Assembly (NCBI RefSeq): GCF_900113285.1 | Contig: NZ_FOOT01000004.1 | Location: 434,001 to 498,000 of the forward strand | Origin: Pontibacter chinhatensis | GTDB taxonomy: Bacteria > Bacteroidota > Bacteroidia > Cytophagales > Hymenobacteraceae | Length of the DNA: 64,000 nucleotides | Reading direction: 5' to 3' | Shown here: positions 1 through 8,579 of the stretch, piece by piece | Layout: every line of letters starts with the position of its first letter | How positions within the stretch are numbered: the first letter of the stretch is position 1 | Program-made: the position numbers and the translations under genes | Notes under the pieces: model-generated | Database searches by the model: none | What the model was told of the DNA's origin: nothing | What the model saw: only the letters and a program-made list of their open reading frames with translations

Positions 1-55
1 AAGGTACGCCCGGTTGGTTTTGAATGTATGCCTGGGCATCAGATTCCTTAACTTT

Positions 56-829
56 TTACCCAAAGATTGTCTCAGCGAATTTCTCCAGGGCTTTGCGGGT
101 TTCGTAGGTTCGCTCAAACATGCCCATGTGGCCGGTCTTCTCCAGGAAGTAGACCATACTGTTGCCCGGCAGGTGGCACTGTTCCAGCGCCTTGTCCATT
201 GGCACGGCGCCATCCTCCTTACCAAAGATGAACAGCACCGGATACTTTGCCTCGCGCAGCACCTGGGCACGGTCGGGGCGGTCGCGCATGGCGGCCAGGG
301 CCCCGGTTATACTTTCTTTAGGCGTGGCTTTGCCGATGTTTTTCATCAGCTCTATTTCCTGCTGCAGCCGCGCGCGGTTCCCCTCATAAAAGAGCGGCTC
401 TGTGAAGGGGTTAATGAAGTTGTCCACGCCGTGGCGCTCCACAAAATCTATACTTTTGTTGCGTTGCTCTTTCTTCTCATCGGTATCCGGCAGGGCAGAG
501 GAGTGGAAAAGGCAGAGGCCGCGGAGCAGGTGGCCATACTTTTCGGCAAAGGCCATCCCCACATAGCCACCCATCGAGTGGCCTACCAAGAGGCAGCTTT
601 TTATACTTAGCTCGTCCAGCTGCCGCTTCACTTCGTCGGCCATACTTTCCATACTATAGCTGCCGGAGTTTGGGGTGTTGTCGCCGAAGCCGGGCAGGTC
701 CAGGGCCAGGATTCTGAACTTCTGCTGCAGCGGCTGGGTAAACTCAGCCCATACTTCTTTGCTCTCGCAGAAGCCGTGCAGGAAAACCAGCGCATCGCCG
801 GAGCCGTGGTCGGTGTAGGTGTTTGTCAT
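56..829 (-). CDS. alpha/beta-fold hydrolase
   Basis: A 257-residue single-domain alpha/beta hydrolase. Seen: the oxyanion-hole HG at residues 18-19, the nucleophile elbow GHSMGG with Ser85, the acid Asp206 in FGKEDGAVP and the base His234 in TGHMG, in the usual order and spacing, so the catalytic triad is intact. There is no signal peptide, so it should be cytoplasmic. The substrate cannot be told from sequence; relatives include esterases, lipases and MhpC/MenH-like enzymes. Oddly, the ATG lies only 3 bp from the outer end of the DUF559 inverted-repeat element at 833-1445, so the native promoter and ribosome binding site have apparently been replaced by that element. Confidence 0.85.
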   Translation of the reverse strand: MTNTYTDHGSGDALVFLHGFCESKEVWAEFTQPLQQKFRILALDLPGFGDNTPNSGSYSMESMADEVKRQLDELSIKSCLLVGHSMGGYVGMAFAEKYGHLLRGLCLFHSSALPDTDEKKEQRNKSIDFVERHGVDNFINPFTEPLFYEGNRARLQQEIELMKNIGKATPKESITGALAAMRDRPDRAQVLREAKYPVLFIFGKEDGAVPMDKALEQCHLPGNSMVYFLEKTGHMGMFERTYETRKALEKFAETIFG

Positions 830-832
830 GAG

Positions 833-1445
833 ATCAGGATTTACAGGATAGCAAAGTTAATGGATACGAAACTTCTGCGGTACCGGGTCCAACCACCCCT
901 ACCCCTCCTTATCCAAGGAGGGGAGCTTTTTATACTTGTTTCTCTGTCTTCCGTTTAGTAAAATGCCTTTATTCGTAACGATAGCACAACTTCGTAATGA
1001 TGGCGCATCATAACCGTAAATACCTGAAGGATAACCGTAAAGCATTGCGTAGCAATTTAACTCCTGCTGAAGCCGAATTATGGAAATATCTCAAAGGGGG
1101 CAGCATGGAAGGTCGGAAATTTAGACGACAACATAGTGTCGGAAATTATATGCTCGATTTCTACTGCCCGTCGGAGTATTTAGCTGTTGAATTAGATGGT
1201 CAGGTGCATTATCATGCTGCAGCCGAGTACGCAGATCGTGAAAAGGATTTATACTTGAACAACTTAAATATTCAGGTTATTCGCTTTGAGAATAAGGACG
1301 TGTTTGAAAACTTAGAAGCTATACTACAGGAAATCCGCAGCAACTTTAGGAAGTAGAAAACTCCCCTCCTTGGCTAAGGAGGGGTTAGGGGTGGTTGGAC
1401 CCGGTATGACAATTGAGCTAATTCCCTAATCCTGTAAATCCTGAT
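833..1445. mobile_element. DUF559 nuclease element with nested terminal inverted repeats
   Basis: A 613-bp unit around the DUF559 gene. Seen: outer 17-bp perfect inverted repeats ATCAGGATTTACAGGAT (833-849) and ATCCTGTAAATCCTGAT (1429-1445). Inside them is a second pair of about 45 bp, 881-925 and 1361-1406, which match as reverse complements with one substitution and one 1-bp indel. Each inner repeat is itself a hairpin (CCCCTCCTT...AAGGAGGGG) followed by the CACCCCTA/TAGGGGTG motif. I see no target-site duplication. Related single copies of the inner repeat lie elsewhere in the window, at about 7.7, 16.2, 19.7, 20.1 and 51.9-52.1 kb. Calling it mobile is inference from the symmetry and dispersal. 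Confidence 0.5.
997..1356 (+). CDS. DUF559 endonuclease-domain protein (Vsr-like, PD-(D/E)XK fold)
   Basis: A 119-residue stand-alone DUF559 protein, full length for the family. Seen: the N-terminal block LRSNLTPAEAELW, then KFRRQH, DFYCP with Asp54, VELDGQVH with Glu65, Asp67 and His71, and VIRFEN. Asp54 followed by Glu65-x-Asp67 fits the nuclease core of Vsr-like PD-(D/E)XK enzymes. The family is thought to nick or cleave DNA, but free-standing members are uncharacterised as far as I know. A second Met at 1000 is an equally good start; I see no clear ribosome binding site. It is the only gene inside the inverted-repeat element at 833-1445. Confidence 0.85.
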   Translation: MMAHHNRKYLKDNRKALRSNLTPAEAELWKYLKGGSMEGRKFRRQHSVGNYMLDFYCPSEYLAVELDGQVHYHAAAEYADREKDLYLNNLNIQVIRFENKDVFENLEAILQEIRSNFRK

Positions 1446-1451
1446 TCAGAC

Positions 1452-1486
1452 AAAAAAAGCCCCGCAGCTTTTACACTGCGGGGCTT
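1452..1486 (-). terminator. rho-independent terminator of dxs
   Basis: An 11-bp perfect stem (1457-1467 with 1476-1486) with an 8-nt loop. On the minus strand it is followed by a run of seven T (1452-1458 on plus). It lies 30 bp past the dxs stop. Confidence 0.85.
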
Positions 1487-1515
1487 GCTCTGGATTCTTA
1501 CTGTTATACTTCAGT

Positions 1516-3432
1516 TCATACTTTCACCGGCACACCTGCCAGCTCGCGCACGGTATTCTCGATGTCGATTGGGGCGAAGCCTGCCTCGTGCTGCAGCTCC
1601 AGCTGGGAGCCGTGCTCGAAGATTCTGTCCGGAATTCCCAGGCGCTTTACCTGCGAGGTATAGCCGTTGTCGACCATAAACTCGAGCACCGCGCTTCCGA
1701 AACCGCCCTGCAGGCAGCCGTCTTCTACGGTTATCACTTTCTCATACTTCGAGAAAATGTGGTGCAGCAGCTCCTCGTCCAGCGGCTTGGCAAAGCGCAT
1801 GTCGTAGTGGCCTGGGTGGATGCCGTCGTGCGCCAGCTTCTGGCAAACCTCCACGGCGTAGTTGCCCACGTGCCCGAAAGTAAGTATGGCCACTTCCTCG
1901 CCTTCCTGGATGGTGCGGCCTTTGCCTACCTGTATAGGCGCTAGCGGCGTGCGCCAGTTCGGCATCACACCCTCGCCACGGGGGTAGCGGATCGTGAACG
2001 GACCCATGTTCTCCTGCGAGGCCGTGTACATCAGGTTGCGCAGCTCCTGCTCGTTCATCGGCGCCGATACTACCATGTTCGGGATGCAGCGCATGTAGGC
2101 TACGTCGTAGGCACCGTGGTGCGTTGGGCCGTCGGCACCGGCAAAACCGGCACGGTCGAGGCAGAAAACAACGTTCAGGTTCTGCAGGCACACATCGTGC
2201 ACCACCTGGTCGTAGCCGCGCTGCATAAACGAGCTGTAGATGTTGCAAAACGGCACCAGTCCCTGCGTCGCCAGGCCGGCAGAGAAGGTAACAGCGTGCT
2301 GCTCAGCAATGCCCACGTCAAAAGCGCGGTCCGGCATGGCCTTCATCATAATGTTCAGCGAACAGCCCGATGGCATGGCAGGCGTAATGCCCATGATTTT
2401 GGGGTTCTGCTCGGCCAGCTCCACCAACGTATGGCCAAACACGTCCTGGTACTTGGGTGGCTGCGGAGTGTCGTAATGCTTTTTGTAGATTTCGCCGGTG
2501 ATTTTATCGAAGGTGCCCGGGGCGTGCCACTTGGTTTGCTCTTTCTCGGCCAGGGCGAAGCCTTTGCCTTTGGTGGTGAGCACGTGCAGGATCTTCGGAC
2601 CCGGGATATGCTTCAGGTCTTCCATCACCGACACCAGGTGGTTTATGTCATGCCCGTCGATTGGGCCGAAGTAGCGGAAGTTAAGCCCCTCAAACAGGTT
2701 GCTCTGCTTCAGAATGGCTGCCTTCACGCCGCTCTCAATCTTAGAGACGATGGTGCGGGCGTCCGGACCAAACTTGCTGATCTTGCCCAGTATCTTCCAC
2801 ACCTCGTCGCGCATCTTGTTGTAGGTGCGGGAGGTGGTGATGTCAGTCAAATATTCTTTCAGCGCGCCCACGTTCGGGTCGATGCTCATGCAGTTATCGT
2901 TGAGCACCACCAGCAGGTTGGCATTGGCTACGCCGCCGTGGTTCAGGGCCTCGAAGGCCATGCCGCCTGTCATGGCGCCGTCGCCGATAACGGCAATGTG
3001 CTGGCGCTTTTCCTCACCCTTATACTTGGAGGCCACGGCCATACCCAGCGCCGCCGAGATAGACGTGCTGGAGTGGCCTACGCCAAAGGTATCGTACTCG
3101 CTTTCCTTGCGCTTCGGAAAACCGGAGATGCCGCCATACTTGCGGTTGGTATGGAACACATCGCGGCGCCCCGTCAGGATTTTATGCCCGTAAGCCTGGT
3201 GCCCCACATCCCATACCAGCTGGTCGTAAGGCGTGTTAAACACATAGTGTAAGGCTGTTGTAAGCTCCACCACCCCAAGGCTGGCGCCAAAGTGGCCGCC
3301 GTGGATCGATACTACATCGATGATATACTGCCTCAGCTCCTGAGTTACCTGCAGCAACTGCTCCGGCTTCAGATTTCGCAGATCGGCAGGCGAGTTGATG
3401 GAGGCAAGCAGCTCTCCGGGTTTGATTATCAT
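1516..3432 (-). CDS. dxs: 1-deoxy-D-xylulose-5-phosphate synthase
   Basis: Thiamine-diphosphate enzyme joining pyruvate and glyceraldehyde 3-phosphate to DXP, the first step of the MEP isoprenoid pathway; cytoplasmic. Seen, with 638 residues from the chosen start: GHFGASLG near residue 46, the ThDP/metal motif GDGAMTGG at 150-157 with NDNCMSI after it, GIAEQHAV carrying the catalytic Glu of the transketolase Pyr domain, the AGADGPTHHG loop and YPRGEG. Domain order and length are normal. The reading frame is open back to an ATG at 3498, but MIIKPGELL at 3432 matches where the family begins, has AAGGA about 7 nt upstream, and leaves a leader of about 75 nt after the -7 element at 3513-3520. Confidence 0.95.
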   Translation of the reverse strand: MIIKPGELLASINSPADLRNLKPEQLLQVTQELRQYIIDVVSIHGGHFGASLGVVELTTALHYVFNTPYDQLVWDVGHQAYGHKILTGRRDVFHTNRKYGGISGFPKRKESEYDTFGVGHSSTSISAALGMAVASKYKGEEKRQHIAVIGDGAMTGGMAFEALNHGGVANANLLVVLNDNCMSIDPNVGALKEYLTDITTSRTYNKMRDEVWKILGKISKFGPDARTIVSKIESGVKAAILKQSNLFEGLNFRYFGPIDGHDINHLVSVMEDLKHIPGPKILHVLTTKGKGFALAEKEQTKWHAPGTFDKITGEIYKKHYDTPQPPKYQDVFGHTLVELAEQNPKIMGITPAMPSGCSLNIMMKAMPDRAFDVGIAEQHAVTFSAGLATQGLVPFCNIYSSFMQRGYDQVVHDVCLQNLNVVFCLDRAGFAGADGPTHHGAYDVAYMRCIPNMVVSAPMNEQELRNLMYTASQENMGPFTIRYPRGEGVMPNWRTPLAPIQVGKGRTIQEGEEVAILTFGHVGNYAVEVCQKLAHDGIHPGHYDMRFAKPLDEELLHHIFSKYEKVITVEDGCLQGGFGSAVLEFMVDNGYTSQVKRLGIPDRIFEHGSQLELQHEAGFAPIDIENTVRELAGVPVKV

Positions 3433-3512
3433 ATAGTTATCCTTATAGGCCACTAACAAAAAACACGGGCAAATGTTTAAAAAGCACAAATGCCGCACTC
3501 TTTACCAAAGCG

Positions 3513-3520
3513 CAAAGTTA
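3513..3520 (-). promoter_or_regulatory. -7 element upstream of dxs
   Basis: TAACTTTG on the minus strand matches the Bacteroidota TAnnTTTG element. No convincing -33 TTTG is present at the usual distance. Confidence 0.45.
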
Positions 3521-3804
3521 AAAATAAAAAGACACTGGCTGCCACTTTATGTGGCAAAACAAGTGTACGAGTCTTATAGATAAAGGTATCTGCATATACA
3601 TATAAAAGCGCATTCGCTGAAGCCACCTTACCTGCCTATGCCACTATAACTTAATATATTGCAGTATACAGGCGTGTAATTAAATTGTTGTACCTTTTGC
3701 CTCGGCCCTTTCAGGCAGAACAGCAGAATGGGCGTATACAATCCACTGAAAATGTTTATTTTTGCCATCTGCGCAGCCAAACGCGCCCAAAATGAGTTGA
3801 TAAG
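3521..3804. other. intergenic region between divergent dxs and scpA
   Basis: This completes the gap of about 370 bp between the two divergent genes. It is AT-rich and holds no open frame worth calling. TACCTTTTG at 3691-3699 is one base longer than a perfect TAnnTTTG and is the best candidate for an scpA-side promoter. No repeat family member is seen. Confidence 0.5.
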
Positions 3805-4581
3805 GTGAGTTTCGAGATTAGATTACCGTTGTTTGAGGGTCCGTTCGACCTGCTGCTCTTTTTTATTGAGCGCGATGAGCTCGACATACACGACATCCCG
3901 ATCTTTCAGATCACGAATGAGTTTATGGGTTACCTGCAGGAGCTGGAGCAGCTGAACCTGGAGGTGGCCAGCGACTTTATACTTACCGCCGCCACACTCA
4001 TGCGTATCAAGGCCAAGATGCTGCTGCCGCGCGTGGAGAAGGACGAGGAAGGCAACGAGATAGACCCGCGCCAGGAACTGGTGCAGCACCTGCTGGAGTA
4101 CAAGAAGTATAAAAGCGCGGTGCCGGAGCTGTCGGAGATGGAGGACCAGCGCCTGGCGCAGGAAAACCGCGGCAACATACACCAGGAGCTGCAGCAGATC
4201 GCCAATGCCAACCATTTTGAGTATGAGCTGCAGGACCTGAGCCTCTACAAGATCATGCGCGTGTTCGAAAAAGTGATGACGCGCTACGAGGAAGAGCAGA
4301 ACAGACCCAAGCACACCGTTATCCAGTACCCGTATACGATTGAGGGGCAGCGCGACATTATTATGCGTATGGTAAAGCAGCGCGACCGCGTTACGTTTTC
4401 AAGTCTGATAGAGGAGTTTCCGGATAAGATCGGTATGATCTTTAACTTCCTGGCCATACTGGACATGCTGCAACTCAACCAGATCGGCATCGAGGTGGGC
4501 GAGGGCTTTAACGATTTTATCATCACCGTGGCCGAAGGGCAGGCAGCCCAGGTAACACAACTACTCGTAGAGCAAGCGTAA
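3805..4581 (+). CDS. scpA: segregation and condensation protein A
   Basis: Kleisin subunit of the SMC-ScpAB condensin, which bridges the SMC heads and helps chromosome segregation. Seen: 258 residues beginning SFEIRLPLFEGPFDLLLFFIE, the signature N-terminus of ScpA, then helical RIKAKMLLPR, an acidic middle, and a C-terminal winged-helix segment (VTFSSLIEEFPDKIGMIFNFLAILDML) that would contact SMC. Start: GTG at 3805; the frame is closed by TGA at 3793-3795 just upstream, so no ATG is possible. scpB and smc are not in this window. Confidence 0.92.
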   Translation: MSFEIRLPLFEGPFDLLLFFIERDELDIHDIPIFQITNEFMGYLQELEQLNLEVASDFILTAATLMRIKAKMLLPRVEKDEEGNEIDPRQELVQHLLEYKKYKSAVPELSEMEDQRLAQENRGNIHQELQQIANANHFEYELQDLSLYKIMRVFEKVMTRYEEEQNRPKHTVIQYPYTIEGQRDIIMRMVKQRDRVTFSSLIEEFPDKIGMIFNFLAILDMLQLNQIGIEVGEGFNDFIITVAEGQAAQVTQLLVEQA

Positions 4582-4685
4582 AACTACTGTTTAAGGAGCC
4601 CCGCGCCCCTGCATTCTTCCATCGCGTGCCCGGCTTGGCAAAACACGATCTATTAAGTGAGCCGGGTAGACCATGATGATTTTAA

Positions 4686-5762
4686 ATGGATCAGAACCAA
4701 AAAACCATAGTAAAGAGCTTTAGCCCGATCAAGATACTGGTGCCTGTCGTGCTGGGGCTTGGGGCTACGGCCTGGCTCTTCATCAAAGACGATAAAATTG
4801 GGGAGCTGAAGGGGATTGCCGAGGCCAACATCTGGTGGTTAGTGGCGGCCCTGCTGGTGCTGCTTATCCGCGACCTTGGCTATATCTACCGGATCCGCGC
4901 CCTCACCGATAAATTCCTGACCTGGCGTAACAGCCTGGATGTGATCATGCTCTGGGAATTTGCCTCTGCCGTTACCCCCTCGGTAGTGGGCGGCACCACG
5001 GTGGCGACCATCATCCTCAACAAGGAAGGCATCCCGCTGGGCAAATCGCTGGCCTACGTGATGCTCACAGCCGTGCTGGACAACATGTTCTTTATCCTGG
5101 CCGCCCCGATTGCCCTCCTGGCAACGCAGGGGGAAGTGTTCCCGACCTTTAACCTGGACCCTTCGGATGTGGACAAGCTGAAAATGGCCTTTTACATCAG
5201 CTACTCCCTCATCGCGATCTATACTTTCATCATGATCTACGCGCTGTTTGTGCGCCCGCGCGCCTTTAAGTGGTTGCTGCTTAAGATCACCTCCTACAGC
5301 TTCCTGCGCAAATGGCGCGTAAACGCGTTTCAGCACGGCAATGAGATCGTTTGGGCCTCGGAACAGCTTAAAGGGAAGAACTTCGGTTACTGGGCCAGCG
5401 CCATCCTTTCCACCATTTTTGTGTGGGTAGCGCGCTACTTCCTGCTCAACTGCCTTATTGCCGCCTTTGTGGATGTCACTTTCAGCGAGCACATGCTCAT
5501 CATCTCCCGCAACCTCATTTTCTGGATTGTAATGCTGATCGCCATTACGCCGGGCGGCGCCGGTATCGTGGAGATGGCTTTCCCTAGCTTCTTCGGGCTG
5601 TTTTTAGGTGGCTTTTCCAGCGTGGTGGTGGTGCTCTACCGCCTCATCACCTACTACCCGTACCTGGTACTGGGTTCTATCTTCCTGCCCAAGTGGATAG
5701 CCAAAGTGTTCGGCAACAAAGCGCAGGAAGAGGAGGCGCTGGCCCCCGAAATGAACCGCTAA
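4686..5762 (+). CDS. flippase-like integral membrane protein (LPG-synthase TM / UPF0104 family)
   Basis: A 358-residue polytopic membrane protein with roughly eight hydrophobic segments, the first at about residues 15-32. Seen: family landmarks FASAVTPSVVGGTT (about 92-105) and the late ITPGGAGIVE (about 285), which recur in the transmembrane domain of lysyl-phosphatidylglycerol synthase and in AglD/YbhN-like proteins. The soluble aminoacyl-transferase domain of MprF is absent, so it cannot be a lipid lysinylase by itself. Lipid or lipid-linked substrate flipping is an inference from the family. It follows scpA by about 100 bp and may be read with it. Confidence 0.8.
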   Translation: MDQNQKTIVKSFSPIKILVPVVLGLGATAWLFIKDDKIGELKGIAEANIWWLVAALLVLLIRDLGYIYRIRALTDKFLTWRNSLDVIMLWEFASAVTPSVVGGTTVATIILNKEGIPLGKSLAYVMLTAVLDNMFFILAAPIALLATQGEVFPTFNLDPSDVDKLKMAFYISYSLIAIYTFIMIYALFVRPRAFKWLLLKITSYSFLRKWRVNAFQHGNEIVWASEQLKGKNFGYWASAILSTIFVWVARYFLLNCLIAAFVDVTFSEHMLIISRNLIFWIVMLIAITPGGAGIVEMAFPSFFGLFLGGFSSVVVVLYRLITYYPYLVLGSIFLPKWIAKVFGNKAQEEEALAPEMNR

Positions 5763-5817
5763 CGCCAGGCAGTTGGGTTGCAGATAGCCGGTATACTTCA
5801 AGTTCCAACACTTACCC

Positions 5818-5825
5818 TACCTTTG
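5818..5825 (+). promoter_or_regulatory. -7 element upstream of the FAD monooxygenase
   Basis: TACCTTTG matches TAnnTTTG and lies 23 bp before the ATG. A TATACTT word lies about 25 bp upstream of it; no clear -33 TTTG. Confidence 0.5.
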
Positions 5826-5848
5826 CGGTTGAAGCATAAAGTATAGCC

Positions 5849-6991
5849 ATGAAAGTTATCGTTGTAGGGGGAGGTATTGGTGGTTTGTGCGCAGCCATTG
5901 CGTTGCAGCAGGCCGGATTTGAAGCGGAAGTATACGAGGCGGCCGCGGAGCTGAAGCCAGTTGGCGCCGGGGTGGGGCTTGCCGCCAACGCCATGCAAGG
6001 CCTGCAGCGCCTGGGTGTGGCCGACGAGGTGGTCGCCAGAGGCAGGCAACTAGAGGCCCTCACCATCTTCGACGAGCGCGGAGGCATCATCAGCAACATG
6101 GATACTCGGCCGCTCAGCCGCAAGTATGGCATCAACAACTTCGTGATTCACCGCCCCGACCTGCACGACGCGCTGGCCCAGCGCCTGCAGCCAGGCACAT
6201 TATACTTAAACAAGCGCTGCCAAAGTATAAAACAACGAGATAACCAGGTACAGGTATACTTTACCGACGGCACCACCGCCACGGCCGATCTCCTCATTGC
6301 CGCCGATGGCATCAACTCTGCCATACGGCAACAGATCCTGCCCCAGAGCACGCCCCGCTATGCCGGTTATACTTGCTGGCGCGGGGTGATAGAGAATCCG
6401 GGGGTGAAGATAAACGAAATGATTTCGGCAGAAACCTGGGCACCGCAGGGAAGGGTGGGCATCGCGCCCCTCAAAGGCGGCAAAGTATACTGGTATGCCT
6501 GCATCAACGCGCCGCAAAACAGCGAGCAGATGCGCCGGACGCGGCCCACCGACCTGGCAGCACATTTCGCCAACCTCCCTCCTGCCGTACCCGCTATATT
6601 GGGCGCAACGCCTCCCGGGCAGCTTATATGGGGCGACATTGCCGACCTGAAACCCCTGAAGCGTTTTGCCTACGGCCGGGTGCTGCTGCTGGGCGATGCC
6701 GCGCATGCCACCTCGCCCAACATGGGCCAGGGTGCTTGCCAGGCCATTGAGGACGCCGTGGTGCTGGGGCAGTGCCTGCAGCAGGAGAAAAGTATAGAAG
6801 CGGCCCTGGCAAAGTATGAGCAGCGACGGTTGGCCCGCACCGCCAAGGTAATCCGCCTCTCGCGGCTGCTGGGGGCGGTGTCGCAGTGGGAGAACCCGGT
6901 GCTGCGCGGCCTCCGCAAGCTGACTTTTGGGGCCATGCCAACAGCAGCCACCCAAAGCCAGATGGAGTGGCTCTATCAGGTTGATTTTTAG
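5849..6991 (+). CDS. FAD-dependent monooxygenase (aromatic hydroxylase fold)
   Basis: A 380-residue single-component flavoprotein of the p-hydroxybenzoate hydroxylase family, which uses NAD(P)H and O2 to hydroxylate its substrate. Seen: the dinucleotide-binding GGGIGG at residues 7-12, VGAGVGLAANA, the DG motif in LLIAADGINS, and the second FAD motif RVLLLGDAAHATSPNMGQG. Length and motif order are typical. The substrate is not predictable; relatives include zeaxanthin epoxidase-like, salicylate and kynurenine hydroxylases. It carries a high density of the TATACTT/AAGTATA word (at least seven copies) for its length. No neighbour suggests a pathway. Confidence 0.88.
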   Translation: MKVIVVGGGIGGLCAAIALQQAGFEAEVYEAAAELKPVGAGVGLAANAMQGLQRLGVADEVVARGRQLEALTIFDERGGIISNMDTRPLSRKYGINNFVIHRPDLHDALAQRLQPGTLYLNKRCQSIKQRDNQVQVYFTDGTTATADLLIAADGINSAIRQQILPQSTPRYAGYTCWRGVIENPGVKINEMISAETWAPQGRVGIAPLKGGKVYWYACINAPQNSEQMRRTRPTDLAAHFANLPPAVPAILGATPPGQLIWGDIADLKPLKRFAYGRVLLLGDAAHATSPNMGQGACQAIEDAVVLGQCLQQEKSIEAALAKYEQRRLARTAKVIRLSRLLGAVSQWENPVLRGLRKLTFGAMPTAATQSQMEWLYQVDF

Positions 6992-7105
6992 CGGGCTATA
7001 CTTGGGGTATACTTCAGGCCGCCGCTCTGCCCTATGCGGAACGGGAATTTATGTGTAAATTCAACCATTCATAGTGCTCAAACTCATACTTCAAATTTAT
7101 CCTTC

Positions 7106-7621
7106 ATGCTTAGATACACACTGCTTTTCGCCTTCGCGCTGCTGCTTTTTGGCTGCTCCGGCTCTAACCAGGAGCTTAACCAGAAACTGAGAGCCGCTGT
7201 AACCGAGGGCGAGGCTGGTGCAGAAGGGTATAAAACCATCCGGATGGCCGAGCTGACAGATTTTGACTGGGACGTGATGTACTACTTCCAGCCGAACGAA
7301 GACAAGAAAGCCATCAGCGACGTGATCGGGTTTAAGTGGGAAGGTGCCGAAGTGCCCGAAAACCACCGTCGCCTGCTGTTTGTGAAGGATGGGGAGGTAG
7401 CCTCGTATGTGGACTACTACTACAACGATTTCCCGCTTTTTGTGTACGGCTGCGGCGATGACAAGTGGATCTATCCTAAAAGTCGCGCTACCTTTGCCAG
7501 CTTTAAGTACTGCAGCGGAAACCAGGAAGTATACGCCTTTATCCCCGAGCCCTGTGTGGATAACATCCGGCTGCTGATGGATAACCCCTGCCCCGAAGGC
7601 GAGGCAGCCACCGCAGAATAA
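7106..7621 (+). CDS. hypothetical lipoprotein
   Basis: A small lipoprotein of 171 residues from the chosen ATG. Seen: a hydrophobic signal MLRYTLLFAFALLLFGC with lipobox LFGC, then a soluble domain rich in aromatic residues and four Cys after the lipobox. The frame is open back to 7034, but the ATG at 7106 puts the signal sequence at the very N-terminus. I do not recognise the mature domain. A terminator follows directly. Confidence 0.7.
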   Translation: MLRYTLLFAFALLLFGCSGSNQELNQKLRAAVTEGEAGAEGYKTIRMAELTDFDWDVMYYFQPNEDKKAISDVIGFKWEGAEVPENHRRLLFVKDGEVASYVDYYYNDFPLFVYGCGDDKWIYPKSRATFASFKYCSGNQEVYAFIPEPCVDNIRLLMDNPCPEGEAATAE

Positions 7622-7624
7622 CAC

Positions 7625-7652
7625 AAAAGCCGGCTACTGACCGGCTTTTTTA
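7625..7652 (+). terminator. rho-independent terminator
   Basis: A 9-bp stem AAAAGCCGG / CCGGCTTTT with a 7-nt loop and a T run, directly after the lipoprotein stop. Confidence 0.8.
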
Positions 7653-7692
7653 GTTTAGGAACTTAAGTCGCTTACTGCCTGGCTGAAGTGTA

Positions 7693-7812
7693 AACCCACC
7701 CCAGCCCCTCCAAGGAGGGGAATCATACTGTACTTGCTGGAATTCCCCTCTTGTGGACTACCGAGAACGGGAGTTCAAAGGTAGCGAGCACAGCTCTGAG
7801 GGGTGGGTTAAT
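7693..7812. repeat. CCCCTCC-hairpin repeat pair, inverted
   Basis: One copy (7693-7723, containing ACCCACCCCAGCCCCTCC and AGGAGGGG) faces a second (7741-7812) that begins AATTCCCCTC and ends GAGGGGTGGGTTAATCGC, with about 55 bp of other sequence inside. This is the same family as the inner repeats of the DUF559 element. The pair separates the convergent lipoprotein and acetyltransferase genes. Confidence 0.6.
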
Positions 7813-7824
7813 CGCAATTTAGGA

Positions 7825-8352
7825 TTAGGAGTAATTGGCGTGCTGCGGGTGCAGCTTCCAGTAGATCATCTCGTCGTCCCGTACCACCTCCTGCATACCC
7901 AGTTTTTCCAACAGACGAATGGAGGCAGCGTTTTCCAGGAGACAGTTTGCCGTGACGCATTTTACCTGCGGCTGCCGGAAAGCCCACGCCACCAGCGCCC
8001 GGGCCGTTTCTAGTCCGTAACCGCGCTGCTGTTCCTGCTCGATGATGGAGTAGCCGATATCCACAACACCCTCTTTGTTTGGAGCCCCTTTAAAGCCGGC
8101 ATCGCCTATCACCGTGGCGTTGTGTTTGAGCACGATCATCCACGACTCAAAGCCGGTTGGTTCCGGTAGCTGCTCCAGCCGTTTAATGACGCGGGGCAGG
8201 GTGTCCATACTTTCCTGGTCGGGCCAGATACGGGTAGGCTGCAGACCAATCTCAGCAAGTATACCGGTGTTGCCAGCCCGAATCGCCCGCGCTATTTCTA
8301 AGGTATACGGAATAAGTATAAGCCTTTTGGTATGGATGGGCGGTACGGGCAT
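7825..8352 (-). CDS. GNAT family N-acetyltransferase (RimJ/RimL-like)
   Basis: A 175-residue acetyl-CoA-dependent transferase of the RimJ/RimL (Acetyltransf_3) group. Seen: N-terminal TKRLILIPY, the beta strand GDAGFKG, acetyl-CoA loop QQRGYGLETARALVAWAF around residues 108-125, and the C-terminal NAASIRLLEKLGMQEV. The family acetylates N-termini of ribosomal proteins or small amines; the target here is unknown. It is complete and has no partner gene. Confidence 0.85.
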   Translation of the reverse strand: MPVPPIHTKRLILIPYTLEIARAIRAGNTGILAEIGLQPTRIWPDQESMDTLPRVIKRLEQLPEPTGFESWMIVLKHNATVIGDAGFKGAPNKEGVVDIGYSIIEQEQQRGYGLETARALVAWAFRQPQVKCVTANCLLENAASIRLLEKLGMQEVVRDDEMIYWKLHPQHANYS

Positions 8353-8372
8353 GGGGCAGTTTTAGCTTATGC

Positions 8373-8579
8373 TCAGCTGAATGAGCGGCGCCTCATAAAG
8401 AAGATAACCGGCCCCACAACTGGCAACAGCAGTGTGCCGAGCATCCAGGCCAACGTATAGGGCGCATTCAGTCTGCTGCTAAGCAGGATCATGGCCCAGG
8501 CAGTCATGAACAAAACCATGTGAAGCAGCATGAACATCTGCCAGATAATCATGCTAACTGGTGCGGAGACAAGTTCCAT
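8373..8579 (-). CDS. small two-helix membrane protein (PLDc_N / cardiolipin synthase N-terminal-like)
   Basis: 68 residues forming two membrane helices (about 9-33 and 43-61) and ending in a basic tail MRRRSFS. The second helix, WMLGTLLLPVVGPVIFFMRRR, follows the pattern found in the N-terminal membrane domain of cardiolipin synthases and in free-standing PLDc_N proteins. No catalytic HKD motif is present. It lies just upstream, on the same strand, of the acetyltransferase, with a 20-bp gap, and may be co-transcribed with it. Confidence 0.65.
   Translation of the reverse strand: MELVSAPVSMIIWQMFMLLHMVLFMTAWAMILLSSRLNAPYTLAWMLGTLLLPVVGPVIFFMRRRSFS

Noticed and set aside
14..610. 198-residue open frame on the plus strand over the hydrolase gene
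   Set aside because: Antisense to a gene with an intact catalytic triad; no motif of its own.
860..960. Promoter for the DUF559 gene
   Set aside because: No TAnnTTTG element could be supported in the left repeat or just after it.
2116..3252. 378-residue plus-strand open frame over dxs
   Set aside because: A shadow caused by GC-rich codon bias; dxs on the minus strand is unmistakable.
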